From Gordonia hongkongensis (GTDB lineage: Bacteria > Actinomycetota > Actinomycetes > Mycobacteriales > Mycobacteriaceae), in contig NZ_CP095552.1 in assembly GCF_023078355.1 (NCBI RefSeq), positions 682,001 to 746,000 on the forward strand: a stretch of 64,000 bases of DNA. The letters are read 5' to 3'. Position numbers and translations under genes: made by a program. Under the pieces are notes generated by a model, which had not been told where the DNA came from, ran no database searches, and saw nothing but the letters and a program-made list of their open reading frames with translations. Positions 26,323 to 35,877 of this stretch are shown here, one piece after another. Position 1 is the first letter of the stretch. Each line of letters opens with the position of its first letter.

Positions 26323-29273
26323 CGGCTCACCTGCTCGCCGGTGGTGCTCGCGGCGTCGTCCGCCGCGGTGTCGCCACGCGAGTTCTCGATGCGCGCCGCG
26401 GTGCGGGCGATCGTGGTCTCCACATCGAGACGCGCGCCGAGACTTCGCAGCACGTCCAGGACGAGCCCGACGACGATCAGGTAGATGCCGAGGTCGAAGA
26501 ACAGGGCGGTCACGAACTTGATGTCGCCGAGGACCGGGACGGTGACCTCGAAGACCGCCGACGAGAGTGCGGGGGCGCCGAGGAACATCGAGACGATCGC
26601 CGTGGTCGCCGAGACGGCCAGGCCGGCGCCCAGGATGCGGCCGGGCTCGATCGGCAGCGCCTCACCGAGTTCGTAGCGTCCGCCCGCCAGGTAGCGGAGG
26701 ACGAGCGCGAGACCCATCGTCAGGCCGCCGGCGAAGCCACCGCCCGGCGCATTGTGGCCGGCGTAGAAGAAGTAGATCGACAGCACGACCATCGTCGGGA
26801 ACAGCAATCGCGTCGTGGCCTCGAGAACCATCGACCGGTGGCGCGGGTCGCGCAGTCCGGAACCGAGGAGCCACGTGGTGCGGTCCGGTGGGACGTGATC
26901 GTCGTCGTCGCTGTCGTCCCCGTTGTCGCCGGCCTGCAACCGGGCGGCGTCGGCCACGCGTGGTGCCGCCCCGAAGCGGCGGTTGCGGAAGACCATCGAT
27001 GCGACGCCGGTGGCGGCCGCGATGAGCACCGACACCTCGCCGAGGGTGTCCCAGGCCCGGATGTCGACGAGCAGGACGTTGACGGCGTTGGCGCCGTGAC
27101 CGTAGTCGTAGGCGGCCTCGGGCAGGTCGACGTGGAGCGGTTCGGTCGAGCGGGCGGACGCCGCGAACAACCCGATCAGGACCAGCATGGCGCCGAAGGC
27201 GAGTCCGATGAGGGCGCGCAGCGGCTTGAACCCGGTGGCGTGCCGCTTCTCCGGTTCGGCGGGCAGCTTGCGCAGCACCAGCACGAAGATGACCAGGGTG
27301 AGCGTCTCGACGAGGAACTGGGTGAGCGCGAGGTCGGGGGCTCCGTACAGCGCGAACAGCATGGCGCAGCCGTAACCGGTGATCCCGACGACGAGCGTCG
27401 CGGCGAGGCGGTTGCGCAGCAGCACGGCGGCCAACGACGCGGCGACGATGCACCCGCCGATCACCAGCTGGACCGGCTTGGCGTCGTAGTCGATGTTCAG
27501 TCGGTCGCGAGCGCCGGCGAACAGCACGATGGTCGGCAGCAGGATCGCGGTGCACAGGATGACGCCCTGCGTCACCGGCAGTGACCCGCGCTGGGTGTTG
27601 CGCGTCAGCAGCAGCGACAGGGTGTCGGCTCCGCGCAGCGTCGCGTCGTAGATGCGGTCGGCGTTCACCAGCGGGCGGAAGCCGAAGACGCGGTCGCGGA
27701 CCCGGCGGATACCGAGGAACAGCAGGGCGCCGCCGACGATGACGATGATCGAGAACACGACGGGCAGACCGAACCCGTGCCACAGCGCGAGATGCTCGAG
27801 TTCGTGCCCGTACCCGTCGAGGGTCTCGGCGTACGGCTCGAAGAGAGCGCCTAGCTGCGGGCTGAACACGCCGGCTGCCACACCGGCCGCGGCGAGCGCC
27901 ACGGGCGAGAAGTAGAAGGGCCACTTCGGCGGGTGCATCTTGGCGACCGCCGGACTCGGGGTGCTGCGCACCTTGCGGCCGAACGCGCCCCACAGGAAGC
28001 GGAGCGTGTAGGCACAGGTGATGATCGAGCCGACCAGCAGGATGATGTCGACGGCGTGGGCCTGCCACGAGACGAACGCCCCGGTCTCCCACACCGAGGC
28101 GAAAGCTGTTTCCTTGCCGACGAATCCGAGGGTGACGGGGATGCCGGCCATGCTCGCCCCGGCGACCGCGGCGGTGATCGCCAGCCCCGGGAGACGATGG
28201 CCGAGCCGGGCGAGTTTGCGGACATCGCGGGTGCCGGTGGAGTGGTCGATGATGCCGACGACCATGAACAGCGACGCTTTGAACAGCGCGTGCGCGACGA
28301 GCATCGCGATGCCCGCCATGGCGACGTTCGCGTCGCCGATGCCGACCAGCACGGCCATGAAGCCGAGCTGGGACACCGTGCCGAACGCGAGGATGAGTTT
28401 GAGGTCGAGCTCGCGCAGCGAGCGCCATCCGCCGAGCACCATCGTCACCAGGCCGAGCCCCACCACGGCGATCTGCCAACTGATCGTCACCGAGAAGGCG
28501 GGGGCGAGACGTGCGATGAGGTAGATGCCGGCCTTGACCATCGCGGCCGCGTGCAGGTACGCGCTGACCGGGGTCGGTGCGGCCATGGCGCCGGGCAGCC
28601 AGAAGTGGAACGGGACGATGGCCGATTTGGTGAGCGCGCCGATCAGCAGCAGGACCACCGCGATGTCGACGTAGACGCCGGTCGGCGGTGCCGAGACGAT
28701 CTCCGACAGCAGGTAGGTGCCCGACCGCTCGCCCAGCATGATGATGCCGACGAGCATGGCCAGACCGCCGAACGTGGTGACCAGCAGCGCCTGGGTGGCG
28801 GACCGTCGAGCCGTCGCGCGCACCCCGTAGAAGCCGACCAGCATGAACGAGAGCACGGTCGTGAGCTCCCAGAACACATACAGCACCAGCATGTTGTCGG
28901 AGATGACGAGGCCGAACATGGCCGCGGCGAACGCGACCATCTCGCCGCCGAACACGGCGACGCGGGGACGGGCGTCGTCGAAGTAGTGGGCGCAGTAGCA
29001 GAGGACGAGCGCACCGACCCCGAGGATCAGCACCGACAGGATCGCGGTCAGGGTGTCGAAGCGGGTGGCGATGTCCATCTGGAGTGATGGGACCCAGCTG
29101 ACCGTCTCGACGCGGGCGGCAGCCGCATCGGCCGGCGGCCAGTTGAGCACGACCCAGATCAGTGCGCCGAGGGGCGCCAGTGCGAGAACGTAGAAACCGC
29201 GGGTACCCATCCAATGGATGACTGCGGGCGCGACGAGTGCGCACACTGCCAACGCAGCCAATACAGAGATCAA
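26319..29273 (-). CDS. mnhA: Mrp cation/proton antiporter fused subunits A and B
   Basis: About 984 residues. The N-terminal part is a NuoL-like MnhA (VFWELTTVLSFMLVGF, KSAIVPFHFWLPGAMAAPTPVSAYLHAAAMVKAGIYL, LKLILAFGTVSQLGFM). A middle DUF4040/MbhE-type section follows. The C-terminal about 150 residues are a complete MnhB (TTRLLFPTMVVLSIYFFYAGHNAPGGGF...). This fused organisation is known in actinobacterial and some other Mrp operons. I chose TTG 29273 because GGAG stands 7 bases before it and the first helix starts at once; GTG 29318 is the longer alternative and has no visible ribosome site. First gene of the operon A/B-C-D-E-F-G. Confidence 0.92.
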   Translation of the reverse strand: MISVLAALAVCALVAPAVIHWMGTRGFYVLALAPLGALIWVVLNWPPADAAAARVETVSWVPSLQMDIATRFDTLTAILSVLILGVGALVLCYCAHYFDDARPRVAVFGGEMVAFAAAMFGLVISDNMLVLYVFWELTTVLSFMLVGFYGVRATARRSATQALLVTTFGGLAMLVGIIMLGERSGTYLLSEIVSAPPTGVYVDIAVVLLLIGALTKSAIVPFHFWLPGAMAAPTPVSAYLHAAAMVKAGIYLIARLAPAFSVTISWQIAVVGLGLVTMVLGGWRSLRELDLKLILAFGTVSQLGFMAVLVGIGDANVAMAGIAMLVAHALFKASLFMVVGIIDHSTGTRDVRKLARLGHRLPGLAITAAVAGASMAGIPVTLGFVGKETAFASVWETGAFVSWQAHAVDIILLVGSIITCAYTLRFLWGAFGRKVRSTPSPAVAKMHPPKWPFYFSPVALAAAGVAAGVFSPQLGALFEPYAETLDGYGHELEHLALWHGFGLPVVFSIIVIVGGALLFLGIRRVRDRVFGFRPLVNADRIYDATLRGADTLSLLLTRNTQRGSLPVTQGVILCTAILLPTIVLFAGARDRLNIDYDAKPVQLVIGGCIVAASLAAVLLRNRLAATLVVGITGYGCAMLFALYGAPDLALTQFLVETLTLVIFVLVLRKLPAEPEKRHATGFKPLRALIGLAFGAMLVLIGLFAASARSTEPLHVDLPEAAYDYGHGANAVNVLLVDIRAWDTLGEVSVLIAAATGVASMVFRNRRFGAAPRVADAARLQAGDNGDDSDDDDHVPPDRTTWLLGSGLRDPRHRSMVLEATTRLLFPTMVVLSIYFFYAGHNAPGGGFAGGLTMGLALVLRYLAGGRYELGEALPIEPGRILGAGLAVSATTAIVSMFLGAPALSSAVFEVTVPVLGDIKFVTALFFDLGIYLIVVGLVLDVLRSLGARLDVETTIARTAARIENSRGDTAADDAASTTGEQVSR

Positions 29274-29346
29274 AAGGGCACTCCGTCTTTCTCCCGGCGG
29301 GGTGTCACGGGCGAGCACCCGCGGTGGCTACTTTACCGTTGCCCGT

Positions 29347-29775
29347 ATGTTCCGGTTCGACTGGCTCCGGCGTACCGCCGTCAGCATCGCCGCTGTCCTG
29401 CTGGTGTTCGGCCTCGTCGTGGGTTGTGCGGACGAGGAGCAGGCCGGACCGGACGGCGTCCCGTTGCCGTCGGATTTCCCGGCCGCGCAGGTCCCGCTCA
29501 TCGACGGTCACGTGCTCTCGGCGAGCGGCAGTCGCTCCGACGGTTGGGAGGTCGCGGTGCAGGGCCCGGCCAACGCGGGCAATCAGCTCGAGGCCGCGAC
29601 CGAGACGCTCACCGAGGCCGGTTACGTCGAATCGCACCGTTCGACCGAGGGTGGACAATCGGTCGTCGTGCTGTCGGCGACCAAGGAGGGTTCGACCTAC
29701 TGGGTCCAGATCGGCGCGTCCCCGCAGGCCGCGGGCGGTGGGTCGTCGGTCTTCTATCTGGTCAACGTGGAGTAG
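29347..29775 (+). CDS. Small putative lipoprotein, unknown function
   Basis: 142 residues. An N-terminal signal (FDWLRRTAVSIAAVLLVFGLVVGC) ends in a lipobox-like VVGC at about residue 27. The mature part alternates hydrophilic stretches with short strands (GWEVAVQGPANAGNQLEAATETL, GSTYWVQIG). I do not recognise the family beyond small actinobacterial lipoproteins. It is divergent from mnhA and convergent with the universal-stress gene. ATG 29347 is the first in frame before the signal. Confidence 0.7.
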   Translation: MFRFDWLRRTAVSIAAVLLVFGLVVGCADEEQAGPDGVPLPSDFPAAQVPLIDGHVLSASGSRSDGWEVAVQGPANAGNQLEAATETLTEAGYVESHRSTEGGQSVVVLSATKEGSTYWVQIGASPQAAGGGSSVFYLVNVE

Positions 29776-29783
29776 TCGCACCC

Positions 29784-30641
29784 CTAGCCTGTCGATCGAC
29801 GGTCGTACCGATCGGGGCGGCCGTGGTCCACGATCGCTATCGGGCACCGCGTGTGATGCTGCGCTGCGCGTGCCACCGAGCCCGCCCAGGCGGTGAAGGT
29901 GCTCCCGGCCCGGGGGCGGGTCACGACCAGAAGCGAGGCCTGCGGAACCGCCTCGCCGACGGCCCTCGACGGGTTGCCGTTCACCAACTGCAGCGTCGTG
30001 TCGCGGTCGGGGAAGCGTCGGCGCCAGGGGTCGAGCAGCGCGTCGGCTCGCGCGTACAGCGCTTCGATCCGAGCGGGCGGGGCGTCGTCGGGGATCGCGC
30101 ACACGATCGCCACGGGGTTGCCGGTGGCATCGGCGTACTCGAAGGCGGTCGACAGCGCGAGGTCGGACGGGGCGTCGGCATCGATGGCCGCGACGACCGG
30201 ACCGCCCGTCGCGAGGTTGCCGTACGGAACCGTCACGACCGGGCATCGCGACCGGGCCGAGAGCGCGGAGCTGATGCTCCCGGTGGTGAGGCGTTCGATG
30301 AGGCCGGGTCGATGATGGCCGAGGACCATCAGATCGACCTGACCCGACAGCCTGGTGAGCAGGGGTATCGCGAAGTCGTGTTCGACGACGGTCTCGATGC
30401 GCAGGCCCGGACGCCGGGTGCCGAGACGGCCGGCCAGCGCGGTCAGGTGGGCGGCCGCTGCCTGCCGCGTGGCGGTGACGTCGAAGTCGAGTTCGAACTC
30501 GCTGAGTGGTTGCAGCGCAACGGCTGCCGCGAATCCGTGGATCAGTAGCAGGCGGTCCCTGTCGCGGGCCGAAGCGGCCGCCCAGTGAGCGGCCGCCTCG
30601 GATTCGGGACTCAGATCGACCCCGACGGCGATGGTGTTCAT
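29784..30641 (-). CDS. Tandem universal stress protein
   Basis: 285 residues with two UspA domains (about 1-140 and 148-285). The first carries the ATP-type pattern VLGHHRPGLIERLTTGSISSALS. The second has VTRPRAGSTFTAWAGSVARAAQ and is less canonical. Such tandem proteins are common stress and dormancy proteins in mycobacteria. ATG 30641 overlaps the stop of the MFS exporter (ATGA), so the two genes are coupled. Confidence 0.85.
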   Translation of the reverse strand: MNTIAVGVDLSPESEAAAHWAAASARDRDRLLLIHGFAAAVALQPLSEFELDFDVTATRQAAAAHLTALAGRLGTRRPGLRIETVVEHDFAIPLLTRLSGQVDLMVLGHHRPGLIERLTTGSISSALSARSRCPVVTVPYGNLATGGPVVAAIDADAPSDLALSTAFEYADATGNPVAIVCAIPDDAPPARIEALYARADALLDPWRRRFPDRDTTLQLVNGNPSRAVGEAVPQASLLVVTRPRAGSTFTAWAGSVARAAQHHTRCPIAIVDHGRPDRYDRRSTG

Positions 30642-32272
30642 CGGGCGCGGGTGGCGTCGCCCGTCCGCGTCTCGCCGGCGATGGCGTCGTCCGCGACGGG
30701 ACCGACCGCCGCCGGTGCCACGGCTGCGGGCACGGCGACGTCGGCGACCGCCGCCTCCTGCGCGCGGCGCTCCTCGTCGCTGCTCATCGTCTTCAGCGCA
30801 ACCTCCTTGATGAACGCGATGGCGATGAAGCTCAGGGCCGCCATGACCGCCGCGACCAGGAACACCCGGGCGGTGCCGTCGCCGTACGCGCCGCGCACGA
30901 TGGCCGCGATCGGGGCGGGCAGTTCGTTCAGGTTCGCCAGCCCGGCACTGCCGCCGCTCGACGCACCGGCGCCGATGCCCAGCGCGCCGAGCCCCTTCGC
31001 GATGAGGTCGGTGACGTGGTTGGACAGGACCGCGCCGAGCACCGACACACCCGCGGCGCCGCCGAGTGAGCGGAAGAAGGTGACCGTCGAGGTCGCCGCA
31101 CCGAGGTTGTCCGGGCTGACGTTGTTCTGTACCGCCAGCACGAGGTTCTGCATCGTCATGCCCATGCCGCAGCCCAGGATGAAGAGGAACACGCCGACCA
31201 CGACCATGTCCGTGTGTGCGTCGATGGTCGCGAGCAGTCCGAAGCCGATCGTCATCATCGCGGCACCGGCCACGAGGAATCGCTTCCACCGCCCGTACCG
31301 GGTGATCAGGTTGCCCGACACGGTCGCCGACAGCATCGAACCGATGACCATCGGCAGCGTCAGCAGGCCGGCCGCGGTGGGGGAGTAGCCACGTGCGATC
31401 TGGAAGTACTGGCCGAGGAAGACCGCACCGCCGAACAGCGCGACGCCGACGCCGACGCTGGCGAGGGTGGCCAGGGTGGTGGTGCGGTCGCGGAAGATGT
31501 GCAGCGGGATGATCGGGCTGGAGACCTTCGACTCGACGAAGATCGCCAGGGCGAGGAGCACGACACCGAGTGCGACGAGACCGTACGAGGTCAGCGAGGC
31601 CCAGTCGAAGTTCTTACCGGCCAGCGTCACCCAGATGAGCAGGGTGCTGACGCCCGAGGCGATGAGGGCGGCACCGAGGTAGTCGATGCTGACCTTCTTG
31701 CGGACCACCGGGACGTTCAGCGTGCGCTGGATGACGAGAAGGGCGATGACGGCGAGCGGGACGCAGACGTAGAACGTCCAGCGCCAGCCGAGCCAACTGG
31801 TGTCGACGATGACGCCGCCGATGAGCGGACCGGCGACGGTCGCGACGGACATCACCGCGGCCATCGGGCCCTGGTAGCGGCCGCGTTCGCGCGGGCTGAA
31901 CATCGTCGCGACGACGATCACGACCAGCGCCTGCAGGCCGCCGAGGCCCAGACCCTGGATGACGCGGAAGCCGATCAGCATGTCGACCGAGGTGGAGAGC
32001 CCGGCGAGGACCGAACCCAGGGTGAACAGGAACAGCGCGCCCTGCACCAGGAGTTTCTTGCTGACCAGGTCGGCGAACTTGCCCCAGATGGGCGTGGTCG
32101 CGGTGGACGCGAGCAGGGTCGCGGTGATGACCCAGGTGTACTGGTCCTGGGTGCCGTGCAGGTCGGTGATGATCGTCGGCAGGGCGTTGGACACCACGGT
32201 CGACGACAGGAACGCGACGAACATGCCGAGCAGGAGGCCGATGAGGGCCTCGATCTTCTGACGATGCGTCAT
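30638..32272 (-). CDS. DHA2-family MFS drug exporter
   Basis: 544 residues with 14 predicted membrane helices, typical of EmrB/QacA-type proton-driven multidrug exporters (GKFADLVSKKLL, FRVIQGLGLGGLQALVVIVVATMFSPRERGRYQG, GPLIGGVIVDTSWLGWRWTFYVCVPL). ATG 32272 is favoured because GAAGAGGTG stands before it and relatives start MTHRQ; the frame is open upstream to 32437. The substrate is unknown. A TGCAAC/GTTGCA inverted repeat upstream suggests control by an unlinked repressor. Confidence 0.88.
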   Translation of the reverse strand: MTHRQKIEALIGLLLGMFVAFLSSTVVSNALPTIITDLHGTQDQYTWVITATLLASTATTPIWGKFADLVSKKLLVQGALFLFTLGSVLAGLSTSVDMLIGFRVIQGLGLGGLQALVVIVVATMFSPRERGRYQGPMAAVMSVATVAGPLIGGVIVDTSWLGWRWTFYVCVPLAVIALLVIQRTLNVPVVRKKVSIDYLGAALIASGVSTLLIWVTLAGKNFDWASLTSYGLVALGVVLLALAIFVESKVSSPIIPLHIFRDRTTTLATLASVGVGVALFGGAVFLGQYFQIARGYSPTAAGLLTLPMVIGSMLSATVSGNLITRYGRWKRFLVAGAAMMTIGFGLLATIDAHTDMVVVGVFLFILGCGMGMTMQNLVLAVQNNVSPDNLGAATSTVTFFRSLGGAAGVSVLGAVLSNHVTDLIAKGLGALGIGAGASSGGSAGLANLNELPAPIAAIVRGAYGDGTARVFLVAAVMAALSFIAIAFIKEVALKTMSSDEERRAQEAAVADVAVPAAVAPAAVGPVADDAIAGETRTGDATRAR

Positions 32273-32410
32273 CGGCACCTCTTCGGCCGGCGCCATCGCG
32301 GACGCGGTGCACTCATATGGCAAACCTCCGAGAAAGAGAGCTGCCCGCGACGAGGAGACGGGCGGGCGGCGAAACGGCGCGCGCGGTGGCGCACCCGATT
32401 GGTTGATTGA

Positions 32411-32436
32411 TGCAACTATAAGTCGTGATGGTTGCA
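32411..32436. promoter_or_regulatory. Inverted repeat upstream of the MFS exporter, possible operator
   Basis: TGCAAC (32411-32416) and GTTGCA (32431-32436) flank 14 bases. On the coding (minus) strand a TATAGT-like -10 element lies between the arms and TTGGTT lies upstream. It looks like a repressor site covering the exporter promoter. No regulator gene is adjacent. The rest of 32273-32509 has no gene. Confidence 0.45.
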
Positions 32437-32509
32437 ACCAACAACTATCGGAGGTTATTCCGGGTGTGTTCCGGGACTCATTCAGACGCAGCGGGGAGCG
32501 CGGCGGTGC

Positions 32510-34804
32510 TCAGTCGAGCCGACGCTCGGCGTAAGCCTTGAGGTCGGCGACCTGCGCGGGATCGAGCGACGGCCGAACCCGCTTGCGGGCCTCCTCGACG
32601 TCGGCCACGGTCACCGCGGCGGCGTCGATGTCCCGGCGCATCGCCGACAGGGCGGCCTCGCGCAGCAGGGCCGAACAGTCGGCCGCCGAGTAGCCCTCAA
32701 GGTCGCCGGCCAACTCATCGAGGTCGACTCCGTCGAGCGGGACGTCGCGCCCGGTGGCGCGCAGGATGTCCCCGCGGGCGTCGGCGTCCGGCGGCGGCAC
32801 GAAGACGAGCCGTTCCAGCCGCCCGGGCCGCAGCAGCGCCGGGTCGATGAGGTCGGGTCGGTTCGTCGCACCGAGCACCACGACGTCCTGGAGCGGTTCG
32901 ACGCCGTCCAGTTCGGTCAGCAGCGCGGCGACCACCCGGTCGCCGACACCGGAGTCGGTGGACTGACCGCGGCGCGGTGCCAGCGCGTCGACCTCGTCGA
33001 GGAAGATCAGCGAGGGCGCCGACTCGCGGGCACGGGCGAACAGATCCCGCACTGCCTTCTCCGACGACCCGACCCACTTGTCCATCAGCTCGGCGCCCTT
33101 GACCGTGTGCACCGACAACTGACCCGACGCCGCGAGCGCGCGGACGACGAAGGTCTTGCCGCAGCCCGGCGGGCCGAACAGAAGCACTCCACGCGGCGGG
33201 TCGACGCCGAGCCGGGCGAAGGTGTCGGGGTGCTGCAGCGGCCACAGGACCGCTTCGGTCAGAGCCTGTTTCGTCTCGACCATGTCGCCGACGTCGGCGA
33301 GGGTGATCGAGCCAAGCGCGACTTCGGGGGAATCCGAGCGGGACACCGGCCGGATGACGTCGAGGGCGCCGACGAGATCCTCGGTGCGCAGCGACGGCGC
33401 GGACTTCTCGGCACTCGCGCGCGTCGCGGCGCGCAGCGCGGCCTCGCGGGCCAGCGCGGCGAGATCCCCGGCGACGAAACCGGGGGTGCGCGAGGCGACC
33501 GACGTGAGGTCGAGGTCGCCGTCGGTCGGGACGTTCGACAGGATCGCCGAGAGCAACCGCGCCCGGGTCGCGGCGTCGGGGAGGCCGATGACCAGTTCCC
33601 GGTCGCAGAGCGACGGGTCGCGCAACCGGGCGTCGAGGCGTACCGGTTCGGCGGTGGTCGCGATGAGTGCGATGCGGCCGTCGGCGATGCCGGAACGCAG
33701 TTCGTCGAGGATCAGTGCGGCGACGGGCTCGGGTTCGGCGGGTAACAGCGCGTCGACGTCGGTGATCAGCAGGACCCCGGCGGCCGCCCGGGTGCGGGCC
33801 ACCGCGTCGGCGACCGTCCGCAGGCGGGTGTTGGCCTCCGTCGCGCCGACCGTCGGGCCGTCGATGGTCACCAGCGTGCGCGACGCGCACACCGAACGGA
33901 CGAAGGTCGCCTTGCCGCCGCCGGCCGGGCCGGTGACCAGGACGCCGAGACGCGGTGTCGCACCGAGGGTGCGCAGCACCTCCGGCTCGTCGAGGGTGAT
34001 GGTGAGCCACTCGGTGAGCTTGGTGATCTGGGAGTCGACGCCGACCAGCTCCGACACCGGCCGGACCGGGATCTCGGGCTCCCGGGCGGGCTCGCGGACC
34101 GGGCTGGGCGCGGCGGCCGGCCGCGGGCGGGAGTCGGACTCCGACACCATGCCGAGGGCGCCGGGGATCCGGGGTGAACCGGGACCGGTCCGATCGCCCA
34201 GCGGTGCCACCTCGCCCGCGGTGGTCGACCACAGCACGGCGGTGTTGGTCTGCACGCTGACCGGCGCCGACACCCGGCCACCCGCCGGCGGGCCGGGCTC
34301 GGTTGCCGTGACGGTGAGCAACTCGGTGGTCCAGGTGATCCCGACCGACCTGGCCAGCGCACGCGTGGCCTCGGTGGCGGCGAGCTCGGGACCGAGGTCG
34401 CGGGGGAGGAGCGACACGGCGTCACCGACGGACAGGACCTTGCCTAGCAGTGCGCGCCGCAGCGTCGATTCGGTGATCGACTGGGTGGCCAGCGCCGAAC
34501 CGCTCACCACCACCCGGCTCGCGCCCTGCACCTCGACCGGCGCGAGGACGACCGCCGAGTTCTCCCGGACACCGGCGTTGGAGAACGCGATCTCGTCGAG
34601 GAGAGCGACACCCGTAGGCGCTGAGGCTTCGGTCGCGGCCACCACGGCCGCCGTGACCCGTGCGCCGGTGATGGACACCGCGTCCCATTCACGCAGCGAC
34701 AATGCGGTCAGCACCTCGGGATGCACCCGAATGATGCCGCGTCGCGCCTCGGCCGCTGATGGGTTGTGACGCGCGGTCAGCGTGAGGGAGGCGGGCGTGG
34801 TCAT
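32510..34804 (-). CDS. CDC48/VCP-like AAA ATPase (Rv0435c-like)
   Basis: 764 residues: an N-terminal double-psi barrel-like region (about 1-170), a Pro/Arg linker, and two AAA modules. D1 is degenerate: Walker A is GPAGGGKAT (Ala where Thr/Ser is usual, about 292-300) and Walker B reads LLITDVDALL without the catalytic Glu. D2 is intact (GPPGCGKTF, LIFLDEVDAL, ATNRPDLIDPALLRPGR). It is presumably an unfoldase whose substrates are unknown. ATG 34804 overlaps the pssA stop (ATGA). It is the last gene of a psd-pssA-ATPase operon, as in M. tuberculosis. Confidence 0.9.
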   Translation of the reverse strand: MTTPASLTLTARHNPSAAEARRGIIRVHPEVLTALSLREWDAVSITGARVTAAVVAATEASAPTGVALLDEIAFSNAGVRENSAVVLAPVEVQGASRVVVSGSALATQSITESTLRRALLGKVLSVGDAVSLLPRDLGPELAATEATRALARSVGITWTTELLTVTATEPGPPAGGRVSAPVSVQTNTAVLWSTTAGEVAPLGDRTGPGSPRIPGALGMVSESDSRPRPAAAPSPVREPAREPEIPVRPVSELVGVDSQITKLTEWLTITLDEPEVLRTLGATPRLGVLVTGPAGGGKATFVRSVCASRTLVTIDGPTVGATEANTRLRTVADAVARTRAAAGVLLITDVDALLPAEPEPVAALILDELRSGIADGRIALIATTAEPVRLDARLRDPSLCDRELVIGLPDAATRARLLSAILSNVPTDGDLDLTSVASRTPGFVAGDLAALAREAALRAATRASAEKSAPSLRTEDLVGALDVIRPVSRSDSPEVALGSITLADVGDMVETKQALTEAVLWPLQHPDTFARLGVDPPRGVLLFGPPGCGKTFVVRALAASGQLSVHTVKGAELMDKWVGSSEKAVRDLFARARESAPSLIFLDEVDALAPRRGQSTDSGVGDRVVAALLTELDGVEPLQDVVVLGATNRPDLIDPALLRPGRLERLVFVPPPDADARGDILRATGRDVPLDGVDLDELAGDLEGYSAADCSALLREAALSAMRRDIDAAAVTVADVEEARKRVRPSLDPAQVADLKAYAERRLD

Positions 34805-35877
34805 TCGGGCTCGCTTTCGGTCGTCTCGCCGGTCGTGCGTGCCGCGGGGACGCCTTGGCCGGTGGGGCGGTTCAGGCCCAGGCGTCCCAGCGAGTTGATG
34901 ACAGGCCTGCGACGACGGCCACCAGGTGACGTGGCCCGCAGCGCCCGGCGCTGTGCACGACGCTCGGCCGGTTTGTCGTCCCAGTGCTCGGGCCGGGAGG
35001 CGACCCAGCGGCGCGCGCGCCACGCGTACGGGATGTGCAGGACGTATCCGGCGATGGCGATCATCATCAGCACGTACGGGAAGGTCACCAACAGTGCCGC
35101 GGCCGCGGCGACCAGCACCAGCAGGCCGGTCACCGCGCGAGCCGGGATCGATGCGGTCTTCAGCGAGGACGTCGGGACGCGACTTACGGCCAGGAAGGCG
35201 ACGAAGATCAGCCACCCGCCGACGGCCGGCAGCGACGTCCACCACCCGTCGCCGAACTGTTGTTCCAGCCCGATGGGCAGGAGCGCGCAGATCGCCGCGG
35301 CGGGCGCGGGGACACCGACGAAGAAATCCTTGGTGTACGCGGGTGCCTCGTCGTCGTCGAGCAGGGTGTTGAACCTCGCGAGGCGCAGGACGATGGCGCA
35401 GCAGTAGATCAGCGCGAGCACCCAGCCGAGGTCATGCCCGTCGATGAAATAGAAGTAGATGATCATCGCCGGGACCACACCGAAGTTGATCGCGTCGGCC
35501 AGCGAGTCGATCTCGGCGCCGATCCGGCTCGTGGCTCCCATCAGGCGTGCGACCCGACCGTCGATGCCGTCGAGGAACGCGGCCGCGACCAGGAGAGCCA
35601 TCGCGGTGTCGACGTCGCCGTTGATCGCTGACCGCATGGCCGTCAGGCCCGCGCAGATCGCGAGGATCGTCAGCGACGACGGGATGACGATGCGGCTGGC
35701 CTGTGCCTGGCGCCGCAGACGCCGGCGCTCCGGCTCCCGCGGAACCGGATGTGTCTGTGCGTGCCGGCTGGCCGAGCGCGCGGTCGGGTTGCGCGCGGTG
35801 CGCGAGCCGGGGCGTCGCCGGCCGGGGTTCGTGCCGGGTGAGGTCATGTCGGTCGGGTTCACCGGGCCGGAGTTCAC
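34801..35877 (-). CDS. pssA: CDP-diacylglycerol-serine O-phosphatidyltransferase
   Basis: Membrane enzyme making phosphatidylserine. A basic N-terminal tail of about 70 residues is followed by the CDP-alcohol phosphotransferase signature [26 protein letters not shown] (D-G-x2-A-R-x8-G-x3-D-x3-D) and several membrane helices. GTG 35877 overlaps the psd stop (GTGA); ATG 35847 is the alternative start. It works directly before phosphatidylserine decarboxylase in phosphatidylethanolamine synthesis, and the two genes are coupled. Confidence 0.9.
   Translation of the reverse strand: MNSGPVNPTDMTSPGTNPGRRRPGSRTARNPTARSASRHAQTHPVPREPERRRLRRQAQASRIVIPSSLTILAICAGLTAMRSAINGDVDTAMALLVAAAFLDGIDGRVARLMGATSRIGAEIDSLADAINFGVVPAMIIYFYFIDGHDLGWVLALIYCCAIVLRLARFNTLLDDDEAPAYTKDFFVGVPAPAAAICALLPIGLEQQFGDGWWTSLPAVGGWLIFVAFLAVSRVPTSSLKTASIPARAVTGLLVLVAAAAALLVTFPYVLMMIAIAGYVLHIPYAWRARRWVASRPEHWDDKPAERRAQRRALRATSPGGRRRRPVINSLGRLGLNRPTGQGVPAARTTGETTESEPE

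Noticed and set aside
27933..29087. 384-codon open frame antisense to mnhA
   Set aside because: Charged shadow frame without family similarity.
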